The notes: generated from the letters alone by a model not told the origin. Shown: positions 1 to 10,532, counted from the first letter of the stretch. The stretch: 64,000 nt of DNA from Stutzerimonas stutzeri (GCF_024448695.1 NZ_JAMOHY010000004.1:186001-250000); one strand, 5' to 3'. Numbers and translations are program-made.

Positions 1-1146
1 TCCCATGAACACCAGCATGAACGGCTCGAACAGCCCGACCAGCAGCGAGATCTGCGCGGCCAGGTCGTTTTCCTGATTGCGGGCGGTGCGCGCCAGCATC
101 TGGTCCAGTTCACCGGATTTCTCGCCGCTGGCGATCATGTGCAGCATCATCGGCGGGAATTCGCCAGTGGCGTCCAGCGCACGGGTCAGGCTGCCACCCT
201 CGCGCACACGTTGCGCCGCCTCGACCACGCGCTCGCGAATGCGCAGGTTGCCGATCACCGCGGCGGCGATGCCCAGGGCATCCACCAGCGGCACACCGCT
301 GCGGGTGAGAATCGCCAGCGTCGAGGCGAAGCGCGCGGTATTGGTCGCCCGCGCCAGCCGCCCGACCAGCGGAATGCGCAGGATGATGGCGTGCCAGCGG
401 CGCTTGATATTCGGGTCACGCAAGGCCAGACGCATGGCCACGCCAGCAGCGACAATACCCAGCAGCATCAGCCAGCCCCAGCGCTGCACCGCCTCGCTGG
501 TGGCGATCAGGCCGGTGGTCAGCGCCGGCAGGTCCTGGCCGGTATTGACGAAAACCTTGACCACGTCCGGCACCACGTAGCCCAGCAGCAGCACCACGAT
601 GGCCAGGGAAGCCACCAGCAGGATCACCGGGTAGAGCAACGCCAGCTGGATCTTCTGCCGCGACTGCTGGCGCTGATCGGTGTAGTCGGCGAGCTGATCA
701 AGCACCAGACCGAGATGCCCGGCATGCTCCCCCGCAGCCACGGTGGCGCGGTACAGCTCGGGGAAGGCCGAGGGGTATTCACGCAGGGCTGCGGCCAGGC
801 TGTGGCCCTCCATTACCCGCGCGCGCACCGCCAGCAGCATCGACTTGATCCGCTGCGAGCTGGCTTGCGCCGCGGCGGCACGCAAGGCTTCCTCGATGGG
901 CAGCGCGGCCTGCACCAGCGTCGCCAGCTGGCGAGTGACCAGCGCCAGGTCGCGGGCCGACAAGCCGTGCCCGAAACTGAACCCGCCTGAACCGCTGTCT
1001 TCTCTGGAGCGTGCCTGCTTGACCTCCAGCGGCGACCACTGCTTGTCACGCAAGAGCTGACGGGCCTGACGCGGGCTGTCCGCCTCGATCAGGCCCTTAT
1101 GCTGACGGCCCCGTGGATCGAGCGCCACGTATTCAAAGGCGGCCAT
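1..1146 (-). CDS. gspF: Type II secretion inner-membrane platform protein GspF (3' end outside window)
   Basis: GspF is the polytopic inner-membrane platform protein of the type II secretion system; it works with the GspE ATPase to assemble the pseudopilus. Seen: 382 residues beginning MAAFEYVALDPRG, the usual GspF opening. Two T2SSF repeats are recognisable: the first starts near residue 65 (LSARDLALVTRQLATLV) and the second near residue 265 (ARFASTLAILTRSGVPLVDAL). Hydrophobic segments lie at about 168-192, 223-240 and 365-382. The family is about 405 residues, so only some 20 C-terminal residues are missing. No other in-frame ATG exists before an upstream stop, so the start is fixed although its Shine-Dalgarno is weak. 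It follows gspE on the same strand after a 112-bp gap. Confidence 0.93.
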   Translation of the reverse strand, partial: MAAFEYVALDPRGRQHKGLIEADSPRQARQLLRDKQWSPLEVKQARSREDSGSGGFSFGHGLSARDLALVTRQLATLVQAALPIEEALRAAAAQASSQRIKSMLLAVRARVMEGHSLAAALREYPSAFPELYRATVAAGEHAGHLGLVLDQLADYTDQRQQSRQKIQLALLYPVILLVASLAIVVLLLGYVVPDVVKVFVNTGQDLPALTTGLIATSEAVQRWGWLMLLGIVAAGVAMRLALRDPNIKRRWHAIILRIPLVGRLARATNTARFASTLAILTRSGVPLVDALGIAAAVIGNLRIRERVVEAAQRVREGGSLTRALDATGEFPPMMLHMIASGEKSGELDQMLARTARNQENDLAAQISLLVGLFEPFMLVFMG

Positions 1147-1258
1147 CAGGCGTTGACCAATCGATGGCGTGGCGGCTGTGCAGCTGAAGCCGCGCTCACG
1201 AAAAGCCGTCGCGAACGGCCTGTGGGTACGGTTTCAGTCGCGAAAAGGCAGGCACTCA

Positions 1259-2848
1259 TCAGCTCGCTTCCCGACGGTCATGGGCGGTTCCCCGGCGCTC
1301 GCCGCTGTGCCTGCGATCCGTCTGGCCGGAGCGGCGGTCCTCGCTGGTGACGCGCAGCACCTCCTCGATGGTGGTCACGCCTTCGCGCACCTTGCGCAGG
1401 CCGTCGTCGCGGATGCTCGGGCCAAGCTCGCGCGCATGACGGGTCATGTCCTGCTCGGTGGCGCGGGTGTGGATCATGCTGCGCAGGCTGTCGTCGAACA
1501 GCACCAGTTCATAGATGCCGGTACGCCCGCGATAGCCCAGCTGACGGCAGGCATCGCAGCCCTCGGCGTGGTACAGCGTCGGCGCCTGGTCCGGGGCGAG
1601 GCCGAACAGCGCGCACTCGGCCTCGTCGGCAACATAGGCGCGCTTGCAGTCATCACAGAGCACCCGCACCAGCCGCTGGGCCAGCACACCAAGCAGCGAT
1701 GAGGAAATCAGAAACGGCTCCACGCCCATGTCCACCAGCCGCGTCACCGCACCAATGGCGCTGTTGGTGTGCAAAGTCGAAAGCACCAGGTGGCCGGTGA
1801 GCGAGGCCTGTACGGCCATGTCTGCGGTTTCCTGGTCACGGATCTCACCGACCATCACCACGTCCGGGTCCTGGCGCAGGATGGCGCGCAGGCCGCGGGC
1901 GAAGGTCATGTCGACCTTGGTGTTGACCTGGGTCTGGCCGATGCCTTCGAGGTTGTATTCGATGGGGTCCTCGACGGTGAGAATGTTGCGCGTGCGGTCG
2001 TTGAGCGTGGTCAGCGCGGCGTACAGGGTGGTGGTCTTACCGGAGCCGGTGGGGCCGGTGACCAGGATGATCCCGTGAGGCCGCTTCACCGCCTGCTCCA
2101 TGCGCACACGATCACGTTCGCTCATGCCCAGGTGCTGCAGGGTCAGGCGCCCGGCCTGCTTGTCGAGCAGGCGCAGCACCACCCGTTCGCCATTGGCCGA
2201 TGGCAGGGTGGAGACGCGGATGTCCACCTCACGCCCACCCACCCGCAGGGAAATTCGCCCGTCCTGGGGAATCCGCTTTTCGGCGATATCCAGCCGCGCC
2301 ATGACCTTGATCCGCGACACCAGCAGCGCCGCCAGCTCACGCTTGGGTTGCACCACTTCGCGCAGAATGCCGTCGACGCGAAAGCGAATGATCAGGCGCT
2401 TCTCGAAGGTTTCGACATGGATATCCGAAGCGTTTTCCTTGATCGCCTCGCCGAGCAGCGCGTTGATCAGGCGGATGATCGGCGCGTCGTCTTCCTGCTC
2501 CAGCAGATCCTCGGTCTGCTCGATCTGGTCGGCCAGGCTGTGCAGATCCATGTCCTCGCCCAGCCCTTCGACCATCTGCATCGCCGCCGAGGAATCGTGC
2601 TGATAGGCGGCGCCCAGCGCCTCGTCGAACTCGGCCTGGGCCAGCCATTGCACCGGCAGCGGCCCACCCACCACGCGCTGCGCTTCCTGCACGGCGGTCA
2701 GGGCCGCGCCCTCGCGCAGGCCCAGACATGGCTTGCCATCTGCTGTCAGCAGGATCACGCCGTGACGCCGGGCAAAGGCGAAAGGCAGGCGCAGACGCAC
2801 CGGTTCAACCAGCACTGGGGGTATTTCGCTCAGGTTCATCTCGGCCAT
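1259..2848 (-). CDS. gspE: Type II secretion ATPase GspE
   Basis: GspE is the cytoplasmic AAA-like ATPase that powers pseudopilus assembly in type II secretion. Seen: an N-terminal GspE/MshEN-type domain, Walker [11 protein letters not shown] (Lys at about residue 271), an Asp box with Walker B ([13 protein letters not shown]), and a C-terminal zinc site made of two CxxC pairs near residues 397 and 430. The reading frame is open further upstream, but homology begins just after the ATG at 2848; a second ATG at 2839 is also possible. At 529 residues it is slightly longer than usual because of an Arg-rich tail after the normal end (EEVLRVT). It is divergent from pntAA and probably co-transcribed with gspF. 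Confidence 0.93.
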   Translation of the reverse strand: MAEMNLSEIPPVLVEPVRLRLPFAFARRHGVILLTADGKPCLGLREGAALTAVQEAQRVVGGPLPVQWLAQAEFDEALGAAYQHDSSAAMQMVEGLGEDMDLHSLADQIEQTEDLLEQEDDAPIIRLINALLGEAIKENASDIHVETFEKRLIIRFRVDGILREVVQPKRELAALLVSRIKVMARLDIAEKRIPQDGRISLRVGGREVDIRVSTLPSANGERVVLRLLDKQAGRLTLQHLGMSERDRVRMEQAVKRPHGIILVTGPTGSGKTTTLYAALTTLNDRTRNILTVEDPIEYNLEGIGQTQVNTKVDMTFARGLRAILRQDPDVVMVGEIRDQETADMAVQASLTGHLVLSTLHTNSAIGAVTRLVDMGVEPFLISSSLLGVLAQRLVRVLCDDCKRAYVADEAECALFGLAPDQAPTLYHAEGCDACRQLGYRGRTGIYELVLFDDSLRSMIHTRATEQDMTRHARELGPSIRDDGLRKVREGVTTIEEVLRVTSEDRRSGQTDRRHSGERRGTAHDRREAS

Positions 2849-3373
2849 GGTTGCCGTCCCGGCAGTCAGACAATCGAAGCTCGCCGGCACTCGCTCCGGC
2901 GTCGTCAATGACTTTGGACTACAAGGATTGGATGGCATTCGCAGCTTTGATCGTTTTTTACATGCAGCAGTCAAAGCCATCGGCAGAACCGGCACCAAGG
3001 TCGGTATGGAACAACGCTCCAGACGAATACCGGCCACAGAGCTCGGACCTCATTCTACGGCGCGCCATTTATGGGCCGGCGGCCTCATTGCAGCGCCGCT
3101 TGAACGGCTCGCTAACGCAGGATCTGCATAGCCGGAAGCCGCACTTTTGGTCAGTTTCTGAACGTAAAAATATTTACAGTTCTGATTAAAACAGTTGTTT
3201 GATTTTTTTAGCGCTTGCAGAATGCGCCGCCGCGACCGACCAAAAACCGTCGGAATCGGGCTGTCAGCCGCTTTACCCGCCTTTGAAGCGGCCAGAAACG
3301 TATCACCAGCGAAGCAGCACATGACCCCTACACAGAGGTCTGCTGGCCACGATTACGCAGGAGAACAACAACA
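2849..3373. other. Intergenic region between divergent gspE and pntAA
   Basis: 525 bp without a gene I can support. It must hold the promoters of gspE (minus strand) and pntAA (plus strand). An AT-rich patch at about 3160-3215 is the likeliest promoter area for pntAA. The pntAA Shine-Dalgarno (AGGAG) lies at 3359-3363. No repeat or RNA gene recognised. Confidence 0.5.
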
Positions 3374-4495
<1,122 letters not shown>

Positions 4496-4508
4496 GGGAG
4501 ACGCGAAC

Positions 4509-4838
4509 ATGGATCTCATTTCAGACGGCATCTACAACCTGATCATCTTCGTGCTGGCGATCTACGTCGGCTACCACGTGGTCTGGAACGTCACACCGGC
4601 CCTGCACACCCCGCTGATGGCGGTTACCAACGCGATCTCGGCGATCGTCATCGTCGGCGCCATGCTCGCTGCGGCACTGACCGTCACCCCGATGGGCAAG
4701 CTGATGGGCACCCTGGCCGTGACGCTGGCCGCCGTAAACGTCTTCGGTGGCTTCCTGGTTACCCGGCGCATGCTGGAAATGTTCAAGAAGAAGGAGCGCG
4801 CCGTTGCCGGCAGCGCCAAGGCGGAGTCCAAGCCATGA
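4509..4838 (+). CDS. pntAB: NAD(P) transhydrogenase subunit alpha part 2
   Basis: Small membrane subunit of the three-gene proton-translocating transhydrogenase; it supplies part of domain II, the proton channel. Seen: 109 residues with three hydrophobic segments (about 7-27, 38-59 and 62-84) and a charged C-terminus ([17 protein letters not shown]). Shine-Dalgarno AGGGAGA precedes the ATG. Its stop overlaps the pntB start by 4 bp (ATGA), so the two membrane subunits are probably translationally coupled and made in equal amounts. Confidence 0.95.
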   Translation: MDLISDGIYNLIIFVLAIYVGYHVVWNVTPALHTPLMAVTNAISAIVIVGAMLAAALTVTPMGKLMGTLAVTLAAVNVFGGFLVTRRMLEMFKKKERAVAGSAKAESKP

Positions 4839-6286
4839 GCATGAACCTGATCACCCTGCTCTACCTCGTCGCTTCGGTGAGTTTCATCCAGGCCCTCAAA
4901 GGCCTGTCGCACCCCACCACTTCACGCCGCGGCAACCTGTTCGGCATGATCGGCATGGGCATCGCCGTGGTCACCACGGTGTTCCTGGTGTTCAAGCTCG
5001 GCGCGCAACTGGTCGAAAGCGCCAGCGCCTGGACGGGCCTGGGCTTCATCGTCCTCGGCCTGCTGGTCGGCGGCAGCATCGGCACGCTGATGGCCAGGCG
5101 CGTCGAGATGACCAAGATGCCCGAGCTGGTCGCCTTCATGCACAGCATGATCGGCCTGGCCGCGGTGTTCATCGCCATCGCCGCGGTGCTCGAGCCGCAG
5201 TCGCTGGGTATCGTCCAGGCCATCGGCTACCCGATTCCCGCTGGCAACCGCCTGGAGCTGTTCCTCGGTGCCGCCATCGGCGCCATCACCTTCTCCGGTT
5301 CGGTGATCGCCTTCGGCAAGCTGTCGGGCAAGTACAAGTTCCGCCTGTTCCAGGGCGCACCGGTGGTGTTCGCCAATCAGCACAAGATCAACCTCGCCGT
5401 GGGCGTGGCGATCCTGGTGCTGGGGCTGATCTACACCTTCAGCGGCAACTTCACCGCGTTCATGTTGCTGGTGGCGCTGGCCTTCGTCATCGGCGTGCTG
5501 ATCATCATCCCCATCGGCGGCGCGGACATGCCGGTGGTGGTGTCGATGCTCAACAGCTACTCGGGCTGGGCGGCGGCCGGTATCGGTTTCTCGCTGAACA
5601 ATTCGATGCTGATCATCGCCGGCTCGCTGGTGGGTTCTTCTGGCGCGATCCTCTCGTACATCATGTGCAAGGCGATGAACCGCTCGTTCTTCAACGTGAT
5701 CCTCGGCGGCTTCGGTGCCGACGCGGATGCCGGTGGCCCGGCGGGCGCGCAGCTGGAGCGCAACGTGAAGTCCGGTTCGGCAGACGACGCCGCCTTCCTG
5801 CTGACCAACGCCGATACCGTGATCATCGTCCCCGGCTATGGCCTGGCGGTGGCCCGCGCGCAGCACGCGCTGATGGAGCTGGCCGAAAAGCTGACGCACA
5901 TGGGCGTGACCGTGAAGTACGCGATCCACCCGGTTGCCGGGCGCATGCCTGGCCACATGAACGTGCTGCTGGCCGAGGCCGAAGTGCCGTACGAGCAGGT
6001 GTTCGAGATGGATGACATCAACTCCGAGTTCGGCCAGGCCGACGTGGTGCTGGTGCTCGGCGCCAACGACGTGGTCAACCCGGCAGCGAAGAACGATCCC
6101 AAGTCGCCGATCGCCGGCATGCCAATCCTCGAGGCGTACAAGGCCAAGACGGTGATCGTCAACAAGCGCTCCATGGCCAGCGGCTATGCGGGCCTGGACA
6201 ACGAGCTGTTCTACATGGACAAGACCATGATGGTCTTCGGCGACGCCAAGAAGGTGGTTGAGGACATGGTCAAGGCTGTGGAGTAA
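4835..6286 (+). CDS. pntB: NAD(P) transhydrogenase subunit beta
   Basis: PntB carries most of the proton-conducting membrane domain II and the NADP(H)-binding domain III of transhydrogenase. Seen: 483 residues; about eight hydrophobic helices up to residue ~270, then a soluble domain with the NADP-binding motif [12 protein letters not shown] near residue 332 and the family motifs [14 protein letters not shown] and [11 protein letters not shown]. Length matches the family (about 460-485). Last gene of the pnt operon, overlapping pntAB by 4 bp. I see no clear intrinsic terminator directly after it. Confidence 0.96.
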   Translation: MSMNLITLLYLVASVSFIQALKGLSHPTTSRRGNLFGMIGMGIAVVTTVFLVFKLGAQLVESASAWTGLGFIVLGLLVGGSIGTLMARRVEMTKMPELVAFMHSMIGLAAVFIAIAAVLEPQSLGIVQAIGYPIPAGNRLELFLGAAIGAITFSGSVIAFGKLSGKYKFRLFQGAPVVFANQHKINLAVGVAILVLGLIYTFSGNFTAFMLLVALAFVIGVLIIIPIGGADMPVVVSMLNSYSGWAAAGIGFSLNNSMLIIAGSLVGSSGAILSYIMCKAMNRSFFNVILGGFGADADAGGPAGAQLERNVKSGSADDAAFLLTNADTVIIVPGYGLAVARAQHALMELAEKLTHMGVTVKYAIHPVAGRMPGHMNVLLAEAEVPYEQVFEMDDINSEFGQADVVLVLGANDVVNPAAKNDPKSPIAGMPILEAYKAKTVIVNKRSMASGYAGLDNELFYMDKTMMVFGDAKKVVEDMVKAVE

Positions 6287-6607
6287 CCTGACGGGGGATG
6301 GCGACGGAAGGCCTTTGAATGCCGGATAACGCCTTCGGAAACCCGTATTACGCCTTCGGCCAATACAGGCTACGGTCCGTTGTAGGATGGAATCGCCGCA
6401 GGCGTTTGCGTCATGAGCTTGTTCAAGTGCGGCGTCCATGCTCAGCCGTGGACGCCGTCGACACAGTTCCTTCCGTATTGAGCCGTACAGTTTCCAGCCT
6501 TGAGCAACTGAACCGGCACAATTTTCCAGCGCTGTGACTGTCTGCCAAAACCGCCCTGCGCGACCCTGTATGTCCACTCACCCGGCGGCAGCCGGAAGGA
6601 AGGCATC
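6287..6607. other. Intergenic region after pntB
   Basis: 321 bp with no supported gene. It contains an imperfect direct repeat with the core acgccttcgg at 6329-6338 and 6350-6359 (21-bp period), probably a degenerate small intergenic repeat. The promoter for the downstream DUF1127 gene probably lies in the last 150 bp. Confidence 0.4.
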
Positions 6608-6808
6608 ATGGATCGCGCCCTACCCCGCATCCTCTCCTTGCGCACTTCGCGCGATACGCTGGCAAGCCTGAAGCAACTGCTGCGCCTGTGGCGGCAAAGG
6701 ATTCGAACACGCCGCCAACTCGCCACGCTGGATGATCGCCTGCTGGCCGATACAGGCATCAGCCACAGCGATCGAATGGTTGAGCTGAAAAAACCCTTCT
6801 GGCGCTGA
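6608..6808 (+). CDS. DUF1127 domain small basic protein
   Basis: 66-residue, Arg-rich protein whose C-terminal half carries the DUF1127 (YjiS-like) pattern: LWRQRIRTRRQLATLDDRLLADTGISHSDRMVELKKPFWR. DUF1127 proteins are small, and in some proteobacteria they are linked to phosphate or RNA metabolism and stress; the role here is unknown. Start ATG at 6608 with GGAAGGA upstream. It stands alone ahead of the DUF2388 genes, with a 60-bp gap. Confidence 0.85.
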   Translation: MDRALPRILSLRTSRDTLASLKQLLRLWRQRIRTRRQLATLDDRLLADTGISHSDRMVELKKPFWR

Positions 6809-6868
6809 CAGACAACCCGGCACTATTCTGCATGCACCTTCCCTGTTAAAGCCGTACTGGAGAGTCCC

Positions 6869-7186
6869 ATGCTGAAATTCCTGCTGATCCTTGGTGCATC
6901 CGCCACCCTGCTGGCGGGTGCCGCTTCGGCATCCAGCTTTATCGCCACCACAGATACCCTTGGCGCTTCGCTGATCAATACCGTGGAAGGCACGTCCGAC
7001 CTGACATCCTCAATCGGTGACGACAAACTGGTACTGGATGCCCGCGATGACGCCGCGCATTTCGTCGCCAGCAATGGCGAGCAGAAGGGCGCGCAGCTGG
7101 AAGCGGCTCTTGTGCACATCCGCACCCAGGCCCCGACCATCGAAGCCACCGACCTTGAGCTGGCGCGCGCGATTCTGGCACGCTGA
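6869..7186 (+). CDS. DUF2388 domain secreted protein, copy 1
   Basis: 105-residue protein with an N-terminal signal peptide (MLKFLLILGASATLLAGAASA, probable cleavage after ASA), so exported to the periplasm or beyond. The mature part matches the DUF2388 family common in Pseudomonas, with the conserved core KLVLDARDDAAHFVASNGEQKGAQLEAAL and a C-terminal ATDLELARAILA. Function unknown; such proteins are sometimes mislabelled as Holliday junction resolvase subunits, which the signal peptide argues against. First of three tandem paralogues preceding a DUF4105 gene. Start ATG 6869 with GGAGAG upstream. Confidence 0.88.
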   Translation: MLKFLLILGASATLLAGAASASSFIATTDTLGASLINTVEGTSDLTSSIGDDKLVLDARDDAAHFVASNGEQKGAQLEAALVHIRTQAPTIEATDLELARAILAR

Positions 7187-7270
7187 AACCGTTGGAAAAA
7201 CCGCAGGGCTGGCCGTTACGCTGGCGTTTCGCTAGCCTTGCCGCTGGTTTTTTCTAGCATCAGGATTCGC

Positions 7271-7564
7271 ATGCGCTCGCTTTACCTTTTACTGGCCGGC
7301 TGCTGCTTGTGCGGCAGCGCCCAGGCATTCGACACCACCCTGGCCGGCACCGTGGCTTCCGGCTACGTCACCAGCCAACTGACCAGCCTGCCCTTCGAGA
7401 ACAAGCTGATCGTCGATGCCCGGGACGAAGCGGCAGGCTTCGTCGCCAGTGCCGGCCAGCTCCAGGGCGCACGCCTGGAAGCCGCTTTGCGCTGGATGCG
7501 CGAGCAGCATCCGGGACTGGCGGCCAGTGATCTGGAACTGGCCCAGGCTATCCTCGTCCAATAA
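7271..7564 (+). CDS. DUF2388 domain secreted protein, copy 2
   Basis: 97-residue paralogue of the neighbouring DUF2388 proteins: signal peptide MRSLYLLLAGCCLCGSAQA, then the family core KLIVDARDEAAGFVASAGQLQGARLEAAL and SDLELAQAILVQ. The frame is open to 7238, but the ATG at 7271 has AGGA six bases upstream and places the signal peptide at the N-terminus, so I chose it. The core motif aligns residue for residue with copies 1 and 3, which indicates tandem duplication. Function unknown. Confidence 0.85.
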   Translation: MRSLYLLLAGCCLCGSAQAFDTTLAGTVASGYVTSQLTSLPFENKLIVDARDEAAGFVASAGQLQGARLEAALRWMREQHPGLAASDLELAQAILVQ

Positions 7565-7589
7565 CGGCCCGCCTTAACGAGATTTCGCA

Positions 7590-7910
7590 ATGCTCAAGCT
7601 ACTCACCGCCACAGCCGTCACGCTGACCCTGCTCGCCGGGGCGGTCCAGGCACAGACACTGGTCGCCACCAGCAATATCGTCATCAATGCGGTGGATCGC
7701 AGCATCAATTTCACCTCGGACGCGACCAGCCGGGTCAGCGGCATGAAGCTGGTCCTCGATGCCCGTGACGAAGCCGCCAGCTTCGTCGCCAGTGCCGGCG
7801 ATATTCGTGGCGCACGTCTGGAAGCAGCCTTCAACGCCCTGCGCCACGAATTCGCCGAAGCCCGTCAGGCAAGTGATCAGGCGCTGGCCGAAACCATCCT
7901 CGCCCTGTGA
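7590..7910 (+). CDS. DUF2388 domain secreted protein, copy 3
   Basis: 106-residue paralogue with signal peptide MLKLLTATAVTLTLLAGAVQA and the DUF2388 core KLVLDARDEAASFVASAGDIRGARLEAAF. Its TGA stop overlaps the GTG start of the DUF4105 gene (GTGA at 7907-7910), so the two are translationally coupled and probably work together. Copies 1-3 differ mostly in the segment between the signal peptide and the core, which may be where they differ in binding. Function unknown. Confidence 0.88.
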   Translation: MLKLLTATAVTLTLLAGAVQAQTLVATSNIVINAVDRSINFTSDATSRVSGMKLVLDARDEAASFVASAGDIRGARLEAAFNALRHEFAEARQASDQALAETILAL

Positions 7911-9865
7911 AATCAGCTTGCGCCTGGCTGATGGCTGTCCTGCTGGCCAGCCTTGCGGGTCAAGCGTGCGCAGCGTTGCATCTGTCGCTGGACGAGCACC
8001 TGCTGTCACCTGGAGAACGCGCCGCCACCCAACTTCTGCTTGACGAAGCCCTGGCTGCCCTGCCGCCGCGCATGCTGCAGCAGCTGGATCGCCAGATCCG
8101 CGTGCGCTGGAGCGAGCACCTGCCGGAGCAGGCTTACGGGCGTGCCGGCGGCAACCTGATCGAGCTGAATCGACGCCTGCTGCCGTCGCTGACTGACGGC
8201 TCCGCCGCCGGGCAGCGCACCACTCGGGTGCATGGCACGGTGCGTCAGGAACTGCTCGCCACGCTGATCCACGAACTGGCACATCTCTACGACCGCGCCC
8301 GTCTATGGTCGCCTGTGGACAACCGCCATCAGGCCTTTTGCAGCCAGCGCGCCGCCAGCCTCGGCCTGATCGGCCTGCCGCACGAATGCCGGGGGCAGAC
8401 GCAGCGGCGTTTTACCCTGAGCGACGATCCGCGCCTGCTGGATCTTGCCGGCTGGCCACAGCGGGTCGGCAGCCGTGGCGAGCGCGAAAGGCACAACGCC
8501 CAGGTGGCACGCAGCCCCGATGTTTACGAGCTGAGCCATCCGCTGGAATTCGTCGCGGTGAATCTGGAGTATTTTCTCCTGGACTCCAGCTATGCCTGCC
8601 GCCGCCCTTCACTGCACCGCTACTTTCGCGAGCACTTCGGCTGGCAGCCTGCCGCCGTGCAGGCCTGCGGTGAGGGCTATCCGATTCTCAACGCGGGCCA
8701 GGACCTGGCCCGCACACCACTGCTGCGCCTCGATCCAGAGCGCGTCTTTGAAGTGGACTACCTGTTCGCCGAAGCCAACGACGCCTGGGTCAGCCGCTGG
8801 GGCCACAGCATGCTGCGGCTGGTAATCTGCGCACCGGGCCGCACGCGCGGCGCCGATTGCCGGCTGGATCTGGATCATCATCTGGTGCTGTCCTTCCGCG
8901 CCTTTGTCGGCGATGTGCAGCTGTCCAGCTGGGACGGCCTGACCGGCGCCTATCCCTCGCGTCTGTTCGTGCTGCCACTGGGGCAGGTGATCGACGAATA
9001 CACCAAGGTCGAACTGCGCAGCCTGGCTTCGATTCCACTGCGGCTGGAGCGCCGCGAAATCGAGATGCTGGTCGAACGCAGTGCCGAGCTGCACTGGAGT
9101 TATGACGGCGACTACTACTTCCTGTCCAACAATTGCGCAGTGGAAACCCTCAAGCTGCTGCGCAGCGGCACCCATCGTGCGGAGCTGGCGGCGCTCGACA
9201 GCATCCTGCCCAGCGGCCTGCTGGAACTGCTGATCGCCCGTAATCTGGCCGACGCCAGCGTGCTCGACGACCCACGCGAGGCGCTGCGCCTGGGTTATCG
9301 CTTCGACTCCTATCGCGACCGCTATCAGGCAATGTTTACCGTACTCAAGGAACGCCTGAAGTTGCCGCAGCAGACAGTGGAACAGTGGCTGGAGTTGTCG
9401 GCCGGCGAACGCCAGCCCTGGATCGCACAAGCCGACCTGCGCGCCAGCGCGGCATTGCTGCTGGTGGAACAGGCCGCCCTGCGCCAGCAATTGCTGCTGG
9501 CCCAGGAAGAACTGAAGAAGCGCTACCTCAGTGGCCGCGAGCGCGGCGATGCCAGCCTGGCCAAGGCCGATGGCGCGCTGCAGCAGATTCTTGCCAACAG
9601 CGGCTACCTGAGCCGCCCCGCCGAGTTGCTCAACGACGAAGGTTACGGCTTGCCGCAAGCGGGTGAATGGCAGCGCCTGGAGGAGCAAAGCAGTCAACGT
9701 CAGGCCCAGCTCAACCAGCTAAGCGAAGAACTGGATCGCGAAGTGCGCCTGTTGCTGAGCGAGGAACGCAGCCTGGAACTGGACAGCATCGAGCACAACC
9801 TTGAGCGAATCGGCCAACACCTGCGCCAACTGCACAAGGCCGAGGGTGGGCTGGAGCTGCGCTAG
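7907..9865 (+). CDS. DUF4105 family exported protein, putative dual peptidase-like
   Basis: 652-residue protein with an N-terminal signal sequence (WLMAVLLASLAGQACA), so exported. Three parts are visible. An N-terminal domain has HELAH at 122-126, the HExxH pattern of zinc metallopeptidases. A central DUF4105 domain (about 280-440) has WGHSMLRL (His300) and SNNCAVETLKLL (Cys410), an order of His then Asn-Cys like permuted NlpC/P60- or LRAT-type enzymes. A Gln/Glu/Leu-rich C-terminal region (about 490-650) is probably coiled coil. Start GTG at 7907, coupled to the preceding DUF2388 gene. DUF4105 proteins are uncharacterised to my knowledge; the peptidase reading comes from motifs only. Confidence 0.85.
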   Translation: MKSACAWLMAVLLASLAGQACAALHLSLDEHLLSPGERAATQLLLDEALAALPPRMLQQLDRQIRVRWSEHLPEQAYGRAGGNLIELNRRLLPSLTDGSAAGQRTTRVHGTVRQELLATLIHELAHLYDRARLWSPVDNRHQAFCSQRAASLGLIGLPHECRGQTQRRFTLSDDPRLLDLAGWPQRVGSRGERERHNAQVARSPDVYELSHPLEFVAVNLEYFLLDSSYACRRPSLHRYFREHFGWQPAAVQACGEGYPILNAGQDLARTPLLRLDPERVFEVDYLFAEANDAWVSRWGHSMLRLVICAPGRTRGADCRLDLDHHLVLSFRAFVGDVQLSSWDGLTGAYPSRLFVLPLGQVIDEYTKVELRSLASIPLRLERREIEMLVERSAELHWSYDGDYYFLSNNCAVETLKLLRSGTHRAELAALDSILPSGLLELLIARNLADASVLDDPREALRLGYRFDSYRDRYQAMFTVLKERLKLPQQTVEQWLELSAGERQPWIAQADLRASAALLLVEQAALRQQLLLAQEELKKRYLSGRERGDASLAKADGALQQILANSGYLSRPAELLNDEGYGLPQAGEWQRLEEQSSQRQAQLNQLSEELDREVRLLLSEERSLELDSIEHNLERIGQHLRQLHKAEGGLELR

Positions 9866-9962
9866 GGCCTGCTCCCGGCCTGCGGATAAATCCACTACTA
9901 CAAAAAGCGTGGCGCTCCGGTGCATCTATTCTGGGACCATACCTACCAGAGAGAGCCGCTTC

Positions 9963-10487
9963 ATGAATCGCATACTGACCACCCTCACCTTCGCCGTGCT
10001 GTCCTGCACGCTGCCGGCTCAGGCCGCCCCCATCCTGCCCGGACTCTGGGAGTTCTCCAGCCGCAACGTCGAGGTTGATGGCCAGCAGATGCCGGGCATG
10101 AACGAGATGCTCGAACAGCTGCAGAACCTGCCAGCCGACCAGCGCAAGATGATGGAAGACATGCTGGCCGCTCAGGGCGTGCAGCTCGGCGGCCAGGGTG
10201 TACACATCTGCCTGAGCGAGGCTCAAGTGAATGCCGAGACGCTGCCCTTCAGCGATCAGCCAGACTGCACCCAGGAAATCATCGAACGCAGCGAGCGCCT
10301 GTGGAAATTCCGTTTCCAGTGCCCCGACGCAAGCGGCCAAGGCGAGACCCGCTTCATCAGCGAGCGAGAATTCATCAGTGTCATGGAGACGCGCTACAGC
10401 GTCGGTAGCGAGCAGGGCAGCAGCCGCATGGAATCCCAGGCGCGCTGGCTTGGCGAGGATTGCGGCACGCTGAAACCCGCCCAGTAA
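9963..10487 (+). CDS. DUF3617 family exported protein
   Basis: 174-residue protein with signal peptide MNRILTTLTFAVLSCTLPAQA and the DUF3617 pattern: a start LPGLWEFSSRNVEVDG, a Met-rich stretch (MPGMNEMLEQLQ...MMEDMLAAQG), a lone Cys in HICLSEAQ, later paired Cys residues, and a W-x-G-E-DCG end. DUF3617 proteins are periplasmic and of unknown function. The frame extends upstream, but the ATG at 9963 starts the signal peptide and has GAGAG upstream. It sits just before a parS-like palindrome. Confidence 0.85.
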   Translation: MNRILTTLTFAVLSCTLPAQAAPILPGLWEFSSRNVEVDGQQMPGMNEMLEQLQNLPADQRKMMEDMLAAQGVQLGGQGVHICLSEAQVNAETLPFSDQPDCTQEIIERSERLWKFRFQCPDASGQGETRFISEREFISVMETRYSVGSEQGSSRMESQARWLGEDCGTLKPAQ

Positions 10488-10490
10488 GGC

Positions 10491-10516
10491 ACAGGGGTTC
10501 CACGTGGAACCCCTGT
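10491..10516. promoter_or_regulatory. parS-like ParB binding site (perfect 26-bp palindrome)
   Basis: Core GTTCCACGTGGAAC (10497-10510) matches the Pseudomonas parS consensus bound by ParB. The symmetry extends to 13 bp per arm with no mismatch. It lies between the convergent ends of the DUF3617 gene and the next minus-strand gene, about 43 kb from dnaA. It could also fold as an RNA hairpin between the two genes, but there is no T-run. Confidence 0.8.
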
Positions 10517-10532
10517 GCGGCCAGGGCTTGCG

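Noticed and set aside
6327-6359. Imperfect tandem acgccttcgg repeat as regulatory element
   Set aside because: Only two short copies; more like a decayed intergenic repeat.
4922-6577. 551-codon open frame on the minus strand opposite pntB
   Set aside because: Mirror of the high-GC coding bias of pntB; its His/Asp/Gln-rich composition is typical of antisense frames and no family is recognisable.
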